Notes: generated from the sequence alone by a model not told the origin. A stretch of 64,000 nt of DNA from Stratiolaelaps scimitus (GCA_019614645.1 JABWDB010000011.1:2839501-2903500); one strand, 5' to 3'; positions 10,046 to 24,100 are shown, counted from the stretch's first letter. A program made the numbers and translations.

Positions 10046-12052
10046 CCGTGCGGGGAGCCTTGAAACGAACGTCTCGCACGGCTACAAGGAACAAGCGTAG
10101 ACTGTGGTGAACAGTGAGTTGTGACATTTGGTTAACTAATTTCTGTTTCGCGCTGCTGTCCTGAGATGGTATATCTACGATATAACATGATGAGCGCTGT
10201 CAACTGGCCAACACGACGATACGTCCCGGAGAGCGATTTTGTTTCCACCCAAATACGGCGATATTCCGGTGCCGTCCTGACACATCCTGAAAGAAGCGTC
10301 CCGAAATGCGTGTCCGCGCTCGCAGGACGCGGGGGTAATGATGCTGGTGAAAAGGAAACCCAACATATCATTGTTTCTTCTGATAGCGCAAAAGCAGTGT
10401 ATTAATTATAGGCCAAAAGGTTCCCGGAACTACATCGTCTACAGTTAATACGTCTCTTGAGCAGAACATGCACCATTAGACCAATTGAGGTGGGCTTGGA
10501 TTACAGGTGCGTCTTTATCCCAATTATAGAAAGGTGGCCGACGTGATTTGCTTAGCCAACTTTTGGACAAGTTTGGGAGCCTTGTTTCACTAGTCTAGTC
10601 GGCGTCTAGAAATGGGCAGCTAGTATTAGGAATTGAGGACTCTTCAGATAATGGCCCTTCTTCAACCCATTCTCAGTGCTGCTGAAGCAGTGGATTATTT
10701 CGTATACAGCCACGAGAGTGCATCGCTACCGAGGGAAGGGTAGTGGCCCGATGTATCATTATAGCTCAGTGTCCCGCTGATGGTGGATATGCGGTCGTCA
10801 CCGGTGAGCGACTTCAGTCTGAAGCAGGGTTCGATCATGCAGAGTCTTCTGGTACATTCTGGTGTAACTGTTGATCATCAGATAGCAGCTTACAGTGGCA
10901 TAAAAAAATAGAGCCTATCATTGTGGGAAGGCACAACAGACGACGCTTGGTGAAATTATAAAGTTATCATAGAGCGTCAACATAGCTATTATATTTCCAA
11001 ATCAGCTTCTTGACCCCGGACAAGCGCGAGCTCGATGGCGACACGTCATCTCGGAGGTGAACGCACCTCTTCCCCAGAGTGCTAAATCACCTGTGTTTGG
11101 TGCCAACGTAGGCGCTGCATGTATTTCTTCGATTCCACGCCCCACAAATATTGCTTTTCGTGTTTATTGCCACGTGTCGCTTCAAGCTACGCGTACTTCG
11201 CAAACCTAATCGATAGCTGTAATGCTATGCGCCTAGAAGGATGGAACGGTCACGGAAGCCTGTGCATTATAGCGAGCACATGCTTGACAAACACCAGCTT
11301 AGAGTTGCGTACGGTGTCGTCAGCTGAGACCACTTGTGCTTGGACACACACTCCTCGTATAGAGCAAAAGGACAAGCCAAGACGACAAGCAAAGCCGTAG
11401 GAGTAAACAGAGGTAAGGCGGTGTCGGTCCGCCGGGGGCCTAATACGTTACATCGCATTCGGTAGAGGCGGTCGCTAGGCGACATGTCCGTCCACTGCGG
11501 AGGTCATTTACACGAAATCCGGCTGATGATACCATCAGCGGCAACACGAGCTGTTGCTCCAGTTCGACTGTCCTGGATACGGTTCGGTAATCACGGGTCG
11601 CATTTCATCTGTGTGATCGGAGATCCTGCGCGTCCTGGCGTGTCCTTATGTTGAGCCTGTCGGTTGGCAACGAATGAACATTCTGTGGACTACGCAGTGA
11701 GGACGGTGTATATGTGACATTTTGACCTTAACGCTGACTATCGCATATGGTTAACGGTTGATGAGCAGAGCCATTCACGGCTCCATTTTCTTTTGTAGCC
11801 GCCTCTCTCCTGTTATGTCACCTGATACCGCCGATTGGGAGACCTATCAATCTCAACGTTCGATCTGTATTTATATAAGTTATTAATAAATCCAGTCTGA
11901 TTTATAGATTCTTATCATTTTGGGTAACAATTATATTAGTAATAATAATGATATTAACAATAATATGTATTTATTATTTATCAACAAACAGCACGTTTTT
12001 GCATCTCTGCGCGTTACGGTTGTAGGCTACTTTACTACTTCTCCGAGGTGTT
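10046..12052. other. Intergenic, no gene seen
   Basis: AT-rich in the last 200 bases (11870-11990). Short open frames have no recognisable content. No IR remnant was identified. Confidence 0.45.
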
Positions 12053-12460
12053 ATTATCCCCTTTAGTTGTGGTACGGCAGGAGGTCGCGGACGCCGAACT
12101 GACAAGGGCCATGTAAGATGGGATCCGAGGGTTCGTCTCGTACATGTGCCTGGCCTCAGACAAGTGGGACAGAGGGAGCACACTAGCCGAAATGATCCTC
12201 CGGGAGAAGGATAGGCTAGAATAGGGCACGGATAGCAGAGCTTGTCCGAAGGGAAATCGTCCGGAACCCACCCGCTGCGGCTGGACGGGAGGGTTCGCCC
12301 CAGAGGAGGAACTGAGGGATAGGACATGGTTGGAATCAACTGCCGGTCCCTGCAAGGCACTGACTGAACTAATACTTTTCACAGTCCCGGTCAGTGCCCT
12401 CAGTTGTGAGGCCTGGTGTCCATGAAGGATTTACCTTTAACCTCTTTAAACAAAAAGTTG
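12053..12460 (+). mobile_element. Family A retroelement relict, copy 1
   Basis: On the + strand a broken frame encodes LTRAM, FVSYM, DKWDRGSTLAE, REKDRLE, AELVRRE and NPPAAAGREGSPQRRN. The same peptide blocks occur in the minus-strand copy at 29085-29880. Stops follow LTRAM and REKDRLE, and a one-base shift precedes AELVRRE. After the stop, a 3' region with GTCAGTGCC and GAGGCCTGGTGTCCATG is shared with the copy at 15005. A conserved reading frame plus a shared 3' end points to a retroelement ORF. The protein family is not recognised. Confidence 0.65.
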
Positions 12461-13708
12461 TGGCAAATTAACCGTCGGGGGCTGCCGACGTCAACGGGGA
12501 AGGCCAGTGGCCGTCAACGGATTCGTTTTCGACTCACCGACTCGCATTACTTTCATAGGTCTATTGGTGCACGCCTATCTAAATGGTTTCAAGCAGCACA
12601 TCAAACACGTCTCGATTGCGAGTGTGAATGTCGAAGCGGATGTTCTTGACGATGCGTTTCATTCCTTGGGAATTAGGGACATTTCGAGAGAGTAAAACGC
12701 GCCTTCTGGAACCCCCTGACAACCCCCCCCTGACGCCTGGCATATCTGCTATATGCCTAGGCGTTGTCCAGGGGTCGCTGAGCAATTGATCATCTTCACA
12801 TTGCTTCGAAGGCACCGTCATATCCGATGCAGTCTATGTACATTTCTCTCGGACGACTATTTCGATATGGACAGATCGGAGGTGCATCGACGAACGTATC
12901 GCACAGCGGGCTCGATGCCGCGTACAGTCGACTGCGTCACTGCGCGGCGTTTGACTCTGCAACCAAACTCGAGGGTGCAGGATGTTGGGGAGGCAGAAAC
13001 AAGCGAGATGCGGAAGACAAACGCCGAGGAGGATATGGACTTGTCACATCGCTTTCTCCTTCGTTTCCAATGTCTGTGTGTGAGTCCCTCGCGGTCGGTC
13101 GGGGCCGACCGGCGTCACAAGCTTGTGAGCATCCTTTGACTTCGATAACTGACACCCGGCGGTGGTCTATGACGGTTGAGCCCACGAAATTGAAATGGGG
13201 ATAGTAGTACTTTATTGACGACACCTTGAGTGAGTCAAGGATAGAACTACAAAGTGAGAGAGAGAGAGAGAGAGAAAAAAATGAGCACTTTACTTGATTC
13301 AACGGGCTAAGCTGTGACAAGCTGCAGCAGTGACAGGACAAGGACTGGATAAATATATACAAGGTGGGGCGTTCACGGCTTCGAAATGCATAGAACTAGA
13401 AGGGTGATCGGACGGAGACCCTAAATCTACATGTCATCTGAAGGTCCGAAGGCCAGCCAGTACCTTCTATCAAACAGTTATGCCGTATGGCAAAGTGCGG
13501 AGATGAAGAGTCCTCCCGTAGTGAATGTAATACATTTGCAGCCCTCGGCTGCAGGCAACCTAACCAGTTTCATCAATGATCTGGATGGGATGACTTATAA
13601 GACATGGGCTGATTCGCAGCTAACGTTTAACTATGTCCACGGAACTACTTCATATTGTAACTAAGTTCGATATTAGCACCTTGAAGTTACGTAATAAAAT
13701 GAAAGACA

Positions 13709-13747
<39 letters not shown>

Positions 13748-14833
13748 CATATATATGGACTATGGGTAGAAACAATTATTTTTTCTATAAATATGAAGGC
13801 TCGCACTATTATGGCTGCTATGACACTACGGATCGATATTATTATACCTTTTGTATATGCTTACTATGGGTACAAAAATGCATAAAGACCGACGCAGAAC
13901 CTTTTGCGAATTTCTGAAAACACTGTACCGTATTCAACGCTTTGAGGGATGTTAGCCATTATTTAGCGAAATTAACTTGCAGACATTTCAGGCGAGGCTC
14001 GGCGTCCACGGCCCGAACTGCCAACGCGTTGAAAGTCTCGGAGCGCCTTAGGAGAGACTATTGTTGGCCGGCAGTTTTTCTTTACATATTATTAAGTATA
14101 CAATCGTTTCAAAGTCAGTCATGTTCTATAGACACATGTTTGGCATTTTCGTAGCAATCATGGTCGATAGTACTCACTCGGAGTCAGGCAACGTAGTTCT
14201 ATACAGGAAACGCCGTGCAGAAATTAAGCAACAGAGGGTATATTAGAACCGGAGACCACGCGACGAAAACGGAATCCTCTTGCGGTTAAATCACTAATAG
14301 TGTTTTATTTGAAGATTCCACAAACGGTGTCGCTTGTCTCAATTTTCACTAAGTACTTAGATGCATCAGTAGTTCCTCATGGGTCAAGGACATGTCCGCG
14401 AGCGTACTTGAAGTTAATCTTTCGATTAAGTGCACCACGTCCCGCAAGCTGTTGGCCCGGTTTCGGGGGGTCTGGCCCTGCCGGCCACACCGTTACCCGC
14501 ACTAATCGGCTCAAATGACGCCCAGCTAGCACCTTACCAGGGATTAAGGACTGCAGGGACGACATTCGTGTACTCAACTGCTTAACGCTCCGTAAACGAC
14601 TCGTAAAAAGCACCTATAGCGTTGATGGAGCATTTGGTTGCAGAAACACGAGACACTGTCCTGTGTTTCCTCGAGTATGTTGCGTGAGCACCTTTTTGCA
14701 CAGCTCATATCCACGGTTGTTCGTACACGTGTCTGACATATATATATATATATACCCTGGAAGCTTGTGATAATTTGTCGCGCAGGTGGACACTGCTGAG
14801 AATGCCACAACCTTTTCAAGAAAGTCTCAGTAA
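12461..14833. other. Intergenic with simple repeats
   Basis: It contains a (GA)n tract at about 13255-13276 and a 46-base (TA)n tract at 13711-13756. Open frames at 12753-13362 overlap on both strands and look like chance. Confidence 0.4.
13711..13756. repeat. (TA)n microsatellite
   Basis: A near-perfect TA dinucleotide run ends in CATACATATATA. Expect length polymorphism. Confidence 0.95.
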
Positions 14834-15004
14834 AGGTAAAGCTTTATTGATTTATTATCGGTTCTTGGTTATCATTATTATTGGTTTATTAAATTGCAAT
14901 TTCGCAAGGCATAAGTTCCCTTATATGCGTATCATCATACAGCGGGGCTCGAACGTGCGGCCTCTGGCTTCTCATAGCCAAAGACAGCCATCCTCCAAGC
15001 CACC
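14834..15004 (-). repeat. tRNA-derived SINE, family 1, minus strand
   Basis: The reverse complement reads GGTGGCTTGGAGGATGGC, then a B-box CGTTCGAGCCCCGCT, then a tail with TTTAATAAACCAATAA and AATCAATAAAGCTTTACC. It abuts the family A fragment that starts at 15005. The two may have been mobilised together, or one may have inserted next to the other. Confidence 0.75.
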
Positions 15005-15155
15005 TTCTTTTTTAAGAGGTTAAAAGTAAATCCTGCATGGACACCAGGCCTCACACTGAGGTATTTGCCTGCTAGTGTCAGCCTCTTACTGACTAAACCC
15101 AGAACCGATTTTGGACTTGGGGCACTGACCGGGACTGTCAGTGCCCTCCAAGCCA
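15005..15155 (-). mobile_element. Family A retroelement, 3' fragment (copy 2)
   Basis: It matches the 3' untranslated part of the other copies: AAACCCAGAACCGATTTT, CTTGGGGCACTGACCG, and CATGGACACCAGGCCTCAC on the + strand. None of the coding part is present, so this is a 5'-truncated copy, the usual product of target-primed reverse transcription. Confidence 0.65.
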
Positions 15156-18100
15156 CCTAAGCGCTGATAACTACTATAACACCATATTGATTTGTGATCG
15201 TTTCCCTCACTGTCATTACATCCGCTGCTTAAATAGATGCGAAAGAACCTGCAGTGATTTCTCGTTCTGTATCGAGCGCCACCACCATCACGAGCGACAG
15301 CCCCGTACGCGAAAGCACGTCTTGCGGATATTTCGAATGCACTACGGTCAACTATAAAGAGAAGAGAAAAAGGACAAAAATAAAGCTATGTGTCCATGCG
15401 GCTCAATCTACAGATATCACTGTGTTATACTTATTATGGTCGTACTTTTATCACTACCGGCAACGTCATCCAGGTGAGGGAAAACAGTTTGACGCAAGGC
15501 CGATACTACTCCTCCGTCACGGATCGTGTATTGGTTTATCTCTCCCCTCGCTCCCGGCGCCCACCCTGCATCATCTGTTCAGGTCTCATCACCACGGACA
15601 AACACGTATAAGTATAGATAGGTATTATATCCCTTATTTTTTTGTTCCAATCAGTGAGTCTTGCAGGAGAACAACAAGATGGATCTACCTTGCCCGTTGC
15701 AATCGCCGCCCTTGACCGGCGAGGAAAGGGGATGCGGGCGGCTAGTGGCTACCCGAGGCCTATGCGCCTTAGGTGCGAGCCAGACGGGCGGAGCTTGGGG
15801 AGCGGCGGCAGGGCGAGCCGGCCGGCCGGCCTTCTCGTCCATTGTTCTAAGGCTTCAATCATCTGACCGTTCTCGTCCCGCTCTGATCGGTTCCCTCGTT
15901 CCAGTTGCTGATGAGATCAACGCCACCAGCGGTAGCATCAACACAGGAGACGCTCAAGCAGCAACAGCCGCCCAGCGGTAGAGGACAGAAACGAAATGAA
16001 TCACATTGTGAGCTGTTCGTTCTGCGGGGTTGCCTGGGGGGGCGGGGGGGGGTTAAAACGAAGGCATTGTATTGTATTGGGGTCCTCCGCCAGCAAATGC
16101 CCAGCCTGGACGCTCGAGTCTATGTGAAAGGGATGAGAGAGAGAGACAGAGGGACAAAGCGAGAAAGGGGGAGACAGAGAGAGAGATATCCGGGGGTTGC
16201 TGGCAATTCCTCATGGGGCCTCCCGGTGCTGCAGCAGAACAGAGTCTACGTCGGTGGTAGATGGGTAGGCGTTAGGCCAGACGATTCCATTTCGTGCAGC
16301 AGCCCCAACGGTACCCGTGGGGTCGAGAGGGTGCCTTACCAATGGCTGTCGGCCCGCCTCTCGGTATCATCCGCTTATTCGATGTTGTTGTGTATTTGCC
16401 ATACGCACACACCTAGTGTACGGCGCATTCTCTCCTTCATTCTCTATCAGACGTTTCCGGCTGCTCTGCAGCACCCCGATCGATTCTCGAAGAATGCACG
16501 TGTACGCCCGAGTCTCCCACGGGACCGGTATGGACAAGGAGACTTGGGATGAAGCCATCGGGCGGACATCTCCGACGAAGGACGAAGAGCGACCTGTGCA
16601 ACCGGGAACTCCTCTTGAGAGTAGGGAAAAGGTTGCTACGACAGCAGACCCTGTGCTATCACTAGGTACCTCAGGTACGCAATCCTGCAGCGGTTGTGCT
16701 CTGCAGCGGGTTCCCGTTCTGGTCGCAGCAGTGTGCTCAGGAACGCAACAGGTCTAGATTGAGCCGTGTGGTCATTGTCGCTGCACGTACATAGATACAA
16801 GCAGACCCACCGAAAGGATAACGGAAAAAATCCCTAGGCAACAGAGGAGCAAATTATCCTCGGTTGCGGTTTCTATCAGCGCACCGTATGCCGACTGTGG
16901 TTTGCCAGTGCGACGTCTGCGTTGAGGTATCACCGGCTCGAACAGCTACAGCCTGCAAGAATTTGACAACGAAATAGCTACCTTCGGAACCCTGTGCTGT
17001 GTGTTCAGGTTTCGAGAAGGGGAGCTCACCTCTAGCCCTTTCTCAGTCGGTTCAGCTAAATACAATGCGTAATGGCTGCTTTATTGGTGTCTTCGGATGA
17101 ATCTGGACATGTTTGTTGCACTCCTCCCAGCCAACCATCAGTCTCCTACAGTTCTCGAGGGGCGCCGAAGCCTCCTGTGATCTGTAATCCTGGCGCCGCT
17201 CCTGTCATCCGTAACCGTTCGGATCTGTTCTGTTCTCACTGTGGATCAGCACAGGGATAGGATTGGGTACAACTGATCCCACCATTACTTGCACAGAGCA
17301 GAAACCTAGTATGGGGGGGGGGGGGGGCGAGGTTATAGTGTAATAAACGCGTGCGGTCGGCTTATCCGCGAACGAAAACCGATACAGAGGAAGGATCGCG
17401 CTTACGGCACTGGTAAGACGGTGTGGTGTTGAGAAGGGGCATCAGTCGATCGTTGCCATCGATGGCATGACACGGCGTATCATAGTAAGTCATATACTCG
17501 GTTGGTTACAATACAGCGCTTTGGTAAACAGATTGTTGAATCTTGGGCCAATCGACAAATGTACTTATTGCTCCTCTAAGTTTTGTCAAATGCTGATTTA
17601 CGCCGGCTTTGCAGAGAAACACGAATATGTATAAACGCCAACGAAGGACGTCTGCTTTCTGTACAAGCTAGGTCCTGCGTACGATATCAGGCGAAACAGG
17701 GCATAAAATGGGACTTGATGTTAGCTGAGAGAAATTTCTGGTTAATCTTATTAATATTAACAAAAAAATACGCGTCCTGCCTCTTCCATATTGGCGGTTC
17801 TCGCACGGCTGCTCTGTTTATCTGAAAGGTACTGTCTGCCGCATTAGTGCACCTATGATAGACCATTGTAGACTGTTGATTTGTATAATTAGTCAATAAT
17901 AATGATAATGCTAAACATGACCCCCCTTCGAAGAGGATAAACTCCCGAAATCGACCCCCGGATAGAAATGCCTCATTGTCGGACGGACGGACACCTTTGT
18001 TTTAATAATAATAATAATTATTATTATTATTATAAACTAAAACAGGCTGCTTTACTAAACGATGAAACGTTAATAGCGAAACCAATTACAGGTTAATAAT

Positions 18101-19499
18101 AAGAATCACCATTTTAATGTTGAGCGCATAATTAGCGCCGTTATCAAGTTGTGCATATGCCGTGTAAACGCTTGGGTTATTGCAGATATCACATTTCAAA
18201 TCCCTATCATTGCCGTGGTCAAGAGGAGGCGACCACATCTACAATTTACTGAAGGTCAGCTATTTTTAGAGTAATCAACGTCGTACTGATCACGACACCA
18301 CGCTGGTGCGTTAATTGTCGGCGGTTACTGCAACGAAGAGCTTAATGAGTTGCCGCCGAATAACAAGTCTAATATGAATAAGTGCCATCATGCGCAGCTG
18401 GGTATAGTGGGCTCAAGTCTCATCGGATGGGGTCATTTAATTTGTCTAGGGTAATTTAATTTACTTTATCAATATTAATCATCTAATTCATTCAGCTATT
18501 TATTTAATGTAGTTAATTTCCTCGTTATGTTTTTTCGACATTTAGCCGTACACATATGGGGCCGCTAACACCAACACGGATTCAGCACACGGATTAATTA
18601 CGGACGGTCACAGCTAATAACGTCCGTGACGTCATTCGTCGGTGACGTAAAATGCACCGAACGTTGCAGCCTCTGAAGGGGACGATTCAATCGATGCTTA
18701 TCGTATAGAATTTATAATGATAATATCCATTGTAACGATATTGACACTTGATAGATACTTCTTGAGCACTTACATTGACTCGAGCAGTTGCTCCAGAAGG
18801 GTGTGGGACGGCCACAGTGTTGACATGCATTGACATGGCAAGACCACCGCTTACCCCAAGGGACAGGTGTCATATATATATATATATATATATATATTCT
18901 TAAGAGAATGTAGCTAGCACAAGAAGGCCTCACTTCTTCAATCGTTAAGCGTTTACCCCAAAATAGAAATTGCGTTACCCCCTTTGGATATATCTAAGAG
19001 GAGAATGTTTGCATTAAAAATTGCAGATTACAGTAAAATTGACTGAAATGAAGTGAAACTGATAAGCTGTTTGAATGACGAGACGAACTGCAGCATTGGG
19101 AATCACTCGGAAATGAGGGGAGCGATGAAGGGATATAAATGAGATCGAAGGCAAGCTTTGGTGGATTAGCGGGAAACCCACAGGCGCGACGTCGAAACAA
19201 GGCAATGCGAACGGGAGACTAGACCAATTTATTGTGGTAATAATAATAATAACAAGATTAATACAGACTGAAATACTTATATCCGCCTGCGCCTACGGGA
19301 ACGATGTAATGAACGATATACGCTCCCCAAACACACAAAAGGGACCCCCGTAGATTGAATGGTAAATGAAATGCATGTGTAATATGTATACGCTGTCTGC
19401 CTAGCTCAATCAGGATCTCCCACAAGACTATAAAAGTAATCCCACCACCTTTGCGTCGGCCCATTATAAGAAGCCCCTCTACGCAGCTGCCACTACACC
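15156..19499. other. Intergenic, partly GC-rich
   Basis: 15700-16750 is GC-rich, with long overlapping open frames on several strands (up to 215 codons at 15905-16552) but no domain signatures. Simple sequence includes poly-G at about 17312-17327, (AAT)n followed by (ATT)n at 18004-18033 forming a self-complementary block, and (TA)n at 18872-18897. No gene is supported. Confidence 0.4.
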
Positions 19500-19560
19500 G
19501 GCGCGCGTTATTACCGTGGACGTTAAATGTTGGCTGTGAGTCAGCCCGGAAAGTTGATCC
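19498..19560 (+). repeat. SINE family 2, 3' fragment
   Basis: TACCGTGGACGTTAAATG followed by TTGGCTGTGAGTCAGCCCGG is shared with 26735-26785 and, in part, 37360-37400. These are 3' body pieces of a second tRNA-headed SINE. Confidence 0.5.
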
Positions 19561-20493
19561 GTGCATTATTCGAATACGTCAATCGTAAACCGTTTGCGCA
19601 AAATCACCATAACGTTCCACAAAGGAAACAATGGATACAGTTCAATTCAATTAAACACCAGCACATTATTTCGTTAATTGGCATATTACATTTACTTCGA
19701 AAAAAGAAAACGCTTTATGGGTAAATAATTGGCAAAATCGTCATAGGATAACTGACCCCTCGCATATGTTACTGACATAGAATTGGCTCCTGCATTGTTG
19801 GTGAAGGCCACAAATTATGTCGCACAGTTTTGAGGTAGAATTCACATCTCTATGCTTGCGTCCGCTGTGTAGAACACGTCTGGTCCATGTAATTCTGGTC
19901 GCGGACACGGAATTAGCGACGACTGAAGTCGGCGATTCGACCAAGGTACACGGGAAGGGAACATGTCGAACATGTCGATAGAAATCCCGCATTTTTAGTA
20001 TTATTTTTATTATTTATCATTAACAGTATTTGGCTAATCGTCGAAAAATCTATAGGAACCGACGCGGCCGATCGACCAGGCCACACGAACAGCAATCGAG
20101 ATGCATCGATCTTCTACACGGGTCACCCGACGTGAAGAAAATCTTCACATGTGAATCATCTGCTTTGAAAAATGATTACAAATGGCATCGCCTTCATCGT
20201 TATCCGTCTCGATATCTCGGAGGTCGCACGGTGCCGCCAGACCGCATCCGTTGCGGCGTGTGCAATGTTGCACGCATATCAGCGTACAGATGTGCGTTCG
20301 CGTTCCGTATTCCTTGTACCAATCTATACACGTATGTTTGCCCGTCAAGCATTCGACGATCTGTATAAGAACATTGGCGTGTCTGCGGGCTGTCTACCAC
20401 CATCCGAGGTCATCCCTTCCAGCGAGTGCGTGCGTCTAGGCAGATCGCTTATGGAGATGGTCGAGAAGAGAAGCTGGGGTATTACATTATATA

Positions 20494-20525
<32 letters not shown>

Positions 20526-20526
20526 C

Positions 20527-20575
<49 letters not shown>

Positions 20576-20867
20576 CATATATATCACAACTATTGAACCA
20601 TCCCTTGTCAGATTTGCGTGATCGGCAACTGCTCCGACGCGCCGAGGATTAGACGAGTCGCAACCGTTTTGAGGAGAACGTCAGGACGGATGTTGTCCCA
20701 CTTAAGAGCAGCTTGTTAGGTCGTTCCTGGTTTCAGGTAAACATTCGATTTTGCTGCGCGCCGTAGACCGAGTGTACAATAGTCGTACAGACAAAGCTGC
20801 AAACATATCTAGTGCCGTAGGTCTATTCTAACTGTTGCGTCTAATTTGTTCTATCCTATATCGTCCC
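19561..20867. other. Intergenic with compound (TA)n tract
   Basis: The main content is the compound microsatellite at 20487-20585. The open frames that cross it are artefacts of the repeat. Confidence 0.45.
20487..20585. repeat. Compound (TA)n/(ACATATAT)n microsatellite
   Basis: About 99 bases of TA runs are interrupted at near-regular intervals by ACATA, giving a higher-order period. This is the longest simple repeat in the window. Confidence 0.95.
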
Positions 20868-21125
20868 GTAGCTAATGGTGAGCGTCTTGGATTGCCGGGC
20901 AGGCGAAGCATATGGCTTGGGTTCGAATCCTGTCAGACGCCAAGGATCTCTTTCTTTGGATCATCTTCCTTTGGCTGCGGTTTCCTGCCACGAACAATAT
21001 GGCTGAAAGTAAAGCAACCATGGCCCCGACATGACCCCCATAGTAATGCCCAGTATGCAAGGAGCCCACCGCCTCTGTCACAAGAAGCACAGTGGGGAAC
21101 TGCTGAGAGTCAGCTGAAAATTTCG
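20868..21125 (+). repeat. tRNA-headed SINE-like repeat
   Basis: A head with an A-box-like string (TAATGGTGAGCGTC) and a perfect-looking B-box (GGGTTCGAATCC, near 20917) is followed by about 190 bases ending in CTGAGAGTCAGCTG. That end resembles the 3' piece of the other family 2 fragments. No cloverleaf closes, so it is not called as a tRNA gene. Confidence 0.5.
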
Positions 21126-24100
21126 ATCTATTATGTCTGCCGTGAACCCCCAGTCCAAACACCGAAGTCGCCACGGCGTGCGAATAACGGTAAATCGTAC
21201 CGTCGCTCCGAGTCCTCGTCCTTGCGCCACAACGCTAATCGCGAATGGCCACCGCAAAACAAACCACACTACGAGATCCTGCCTTGATTCGCAGCATACG
21301 GGGACACCTTCTCGCAGGCTGCAAACGATCAGATCTATACGCCAACGTTCTGCTCATGCAGCACAAGCTATCGGCCGGTTCAAGTGTGTCACCGTGTGTT
21401 GCCGGCGGTTGCCAGCACTTGGCCCAATCGTTTGTGCAAATTGTATGTATACATGCGCCACTCAACTCTTCCGCGAGCATGGAATCCTAGCGACGTGGTT
21501 GAGACGTGGTCGAACAACGCCGTTAATTCGCGCGGACAGACGCTGCAAAAGGCGAAAAGCTCGGATGGTGGCGCTGGAGACGCCCGGCCGACCAATTCAA
21601 GGCGGGGCATTCTGCCCAAATTCTGCCCAAGTCACTAGGGAGTCATTGTTTGGCTACATTCGTTTTAGGCGGGCCATCATTGTCCATTGTTTTCGCAGTG
21701 GACATTCCACGAATATTCTTGCCGGATTCGCCTCGATTCACCGAGCCGCCCCAGCCGAGAATAGAGCTTAATTGAGCATTAAACATTATCCCGAAATGTC
21801 CTGCATTGACATGCTTTCGCTGTGCGGGCTCCAGTGCCCAGTGTTTTATTGAGCGACATAGTCCGACTGTGTTAACGCTGGAACGCTCAGGTGGACGTTC
21901 CTCGAGCGACGCACCAAAAACACTGTTTTCAGATCCGGTAGTTATATATATATATATATATATATCTGTAGATTTAGACTTATAGCAAGCTAAGACGTAA
22001 ATATAAGCTTAGGAAAAATATGGATTACTTAAAGTTGGGGGAAAAGGTTACAGTTGACCTTCCAGTTGAAGAGTTTCTGTTTTGACAGAACTCACTCACT
22101 TGTTGTTCCGTACACTCGATCTTTTTCCATGGAGAGCTTCCATCGTTGAAGACCTCTACAGTCTTTCTATATGATTGCTTGTCGACGAGTTTGTCAGCTC
22201 CACGAAATGACAACAATGACGACCTACTTATAACCTATCTACGCTTCAAAGGCAGCCCATGTGATCCACTGGCTTAGGCCATTATATATACCAAACATAA
22301 CAAAAAAAACGTATATCTGTCAAATAATTGTGTCTAACGGCGAGTGTTTAGAAATGTCCGATTATGACTTTGACCGCGTGGATACTCCTGCCTAGCTACA
22401 CCGGCTAACAAGATGTCAAAAGCGCTCCATTTTTCAATGTCTAATTAATTAGTCAGACTATCATGCTGTGAAGGGGCACTTCCAAGGAAGCCAATACCGA
22501 TACTGCATTATAGAAAACTAGCATAACTTCATTTATATAGGGAATAATGTCCATCGAGGCTACGATACGACTAAAACAGCCAAATCACCAATGCTATTGT
22601 CGCGTCTCGAATATGTCTCGACAACACACAATTTTCTATCACATATTTAACCACGTCTACAAACCAAATCGTCATCCAACTGCGTCTGCACTCGTAAAAA
22701 TGCAATGGTATAAATGCACTACTCATGTATTATAAATGCAATAGTCCTCACCAAGGTCACATTTAGCTCAGCTGCTATTTCTGAGCACTAAGCTCAAGTC
22801 TAGTGAACAATTACATCGACCATACCAGCGTCAAATGGTGCTGTCAAGGACAGCACACCACTGCACGAACCCCAGGTACCTGAATACTATTGGCAAATGC
22901 TTCTTACACATTCAGCTCTACCGAGTCATCCCGACGACAATCGTCTCCCGAAAACAAGCCCTGCAGATCAATCGCTACAGCTCGACATCGACTCAGCAGC
23001 CAATTCCGCTAGCCTGTGCGGCTGCTGTTGCTGCCGGTACTACTGGTTCAGTACACGTCGTCGCAAGCTATTGGCTCGGTGTGAACCATATCCGTCAGTG
23101 GTACTCTCTCTGCTCGATACTCTGCCACGCCAACATCGCAGGACCCGCGTATGTACCAGAAAAAGCCTACGAGCCGTAGAATACATTTCCAAGCCGTAGA
23201 GGACGCAGCGGCGCTGACGGCGACAGCCCAACAAACCCGAGAGCAATGAGCAGAAGAAGCAAACATAGTGGTGACAAGTCACCTAGAAGCTTATTTGGGA
23301 CGCAGCCGGCAAGCGAACGGCGGCGGTTGCTTGCTGCCTTGCTCTCGGACGCGAAATGGTGTGCCCGGTAGCCAAGTCGCCAGGGGGGTATTGAGAACGG
23401 GGGTGTTGGACGCCCCCGGGGGCGGTTCAGGAGGTGAGTGAGCGTGGAACAACGTAAGCGTTCGTAATAGCGCTGCCACGGAGGTAACAGCGTGTAATAT
23501 CAGCAGGAGCAGAATTTATAGCGAGAGAGGCAGGTCCTAGTCAAGTGCGCACTGCTGGGTTCACACGCCAGGCGTGCGCAGCTCGTGCCTATCGGCGAGC
23601 AGGACACAACCGTTGGCCTTCGTGCCCTGGACGATATCTGTGGGTCGACGGGCGGATGTGTGTGTTTGAGGCTATGTGTGATTTCGGGAGGGGCTACACT
23701 CGAGTTGGTAACAAGAGCCTATCCTCGAGAGCACAGCAGTGGCAGCAGGTGGGAACGGCGGCTGGCAAAGTGAAGCGACTTGTGGCGCGACAGGAGTAGC
23801 AGAATTAGGAGCAGCAACAACAGGCCAAGGAGTTCAGTAGTCCTTCACAGGATCTTGTTGGCTCGGATGCGGCGGGCTGGTCGACGAACGCACGACGCAC
23901 TTCATGAATTCTGTAGCTTGCTAATTATAGAACCAATTTGTTAACTGTTTTTCGAGCTGACCCTCAGCTGTTCCCCTTTTATCTGACAGGCCTCAGCCAA
24001 TTTGTGGACGTAGCCCAATGAATGACCACTGAGCTGGTGGCGATATGTGCTTGCCACCGGAGTCGAATACTCTCTCTCTCTGCTGCGAGACAAGCGCTGC

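Noticed and set aside
15905..16552. 215-codon + frame
   Set aside because: GC-rich, overlaps other long frames, low-complexity GERERDRG-type composition and no domain.
18004..18033. Self-complementary AAT/ATT block as a terminator or origin
   Set aside because: Adjacent trinucleotide microsatellites explain it. There is no nearby gene.
20868..20940. tRNA gene with GGTTCGAATCC B box
   Set aside because: No acceptor stem or anticodon loop can be folded, and the downstream body fits a SINE.
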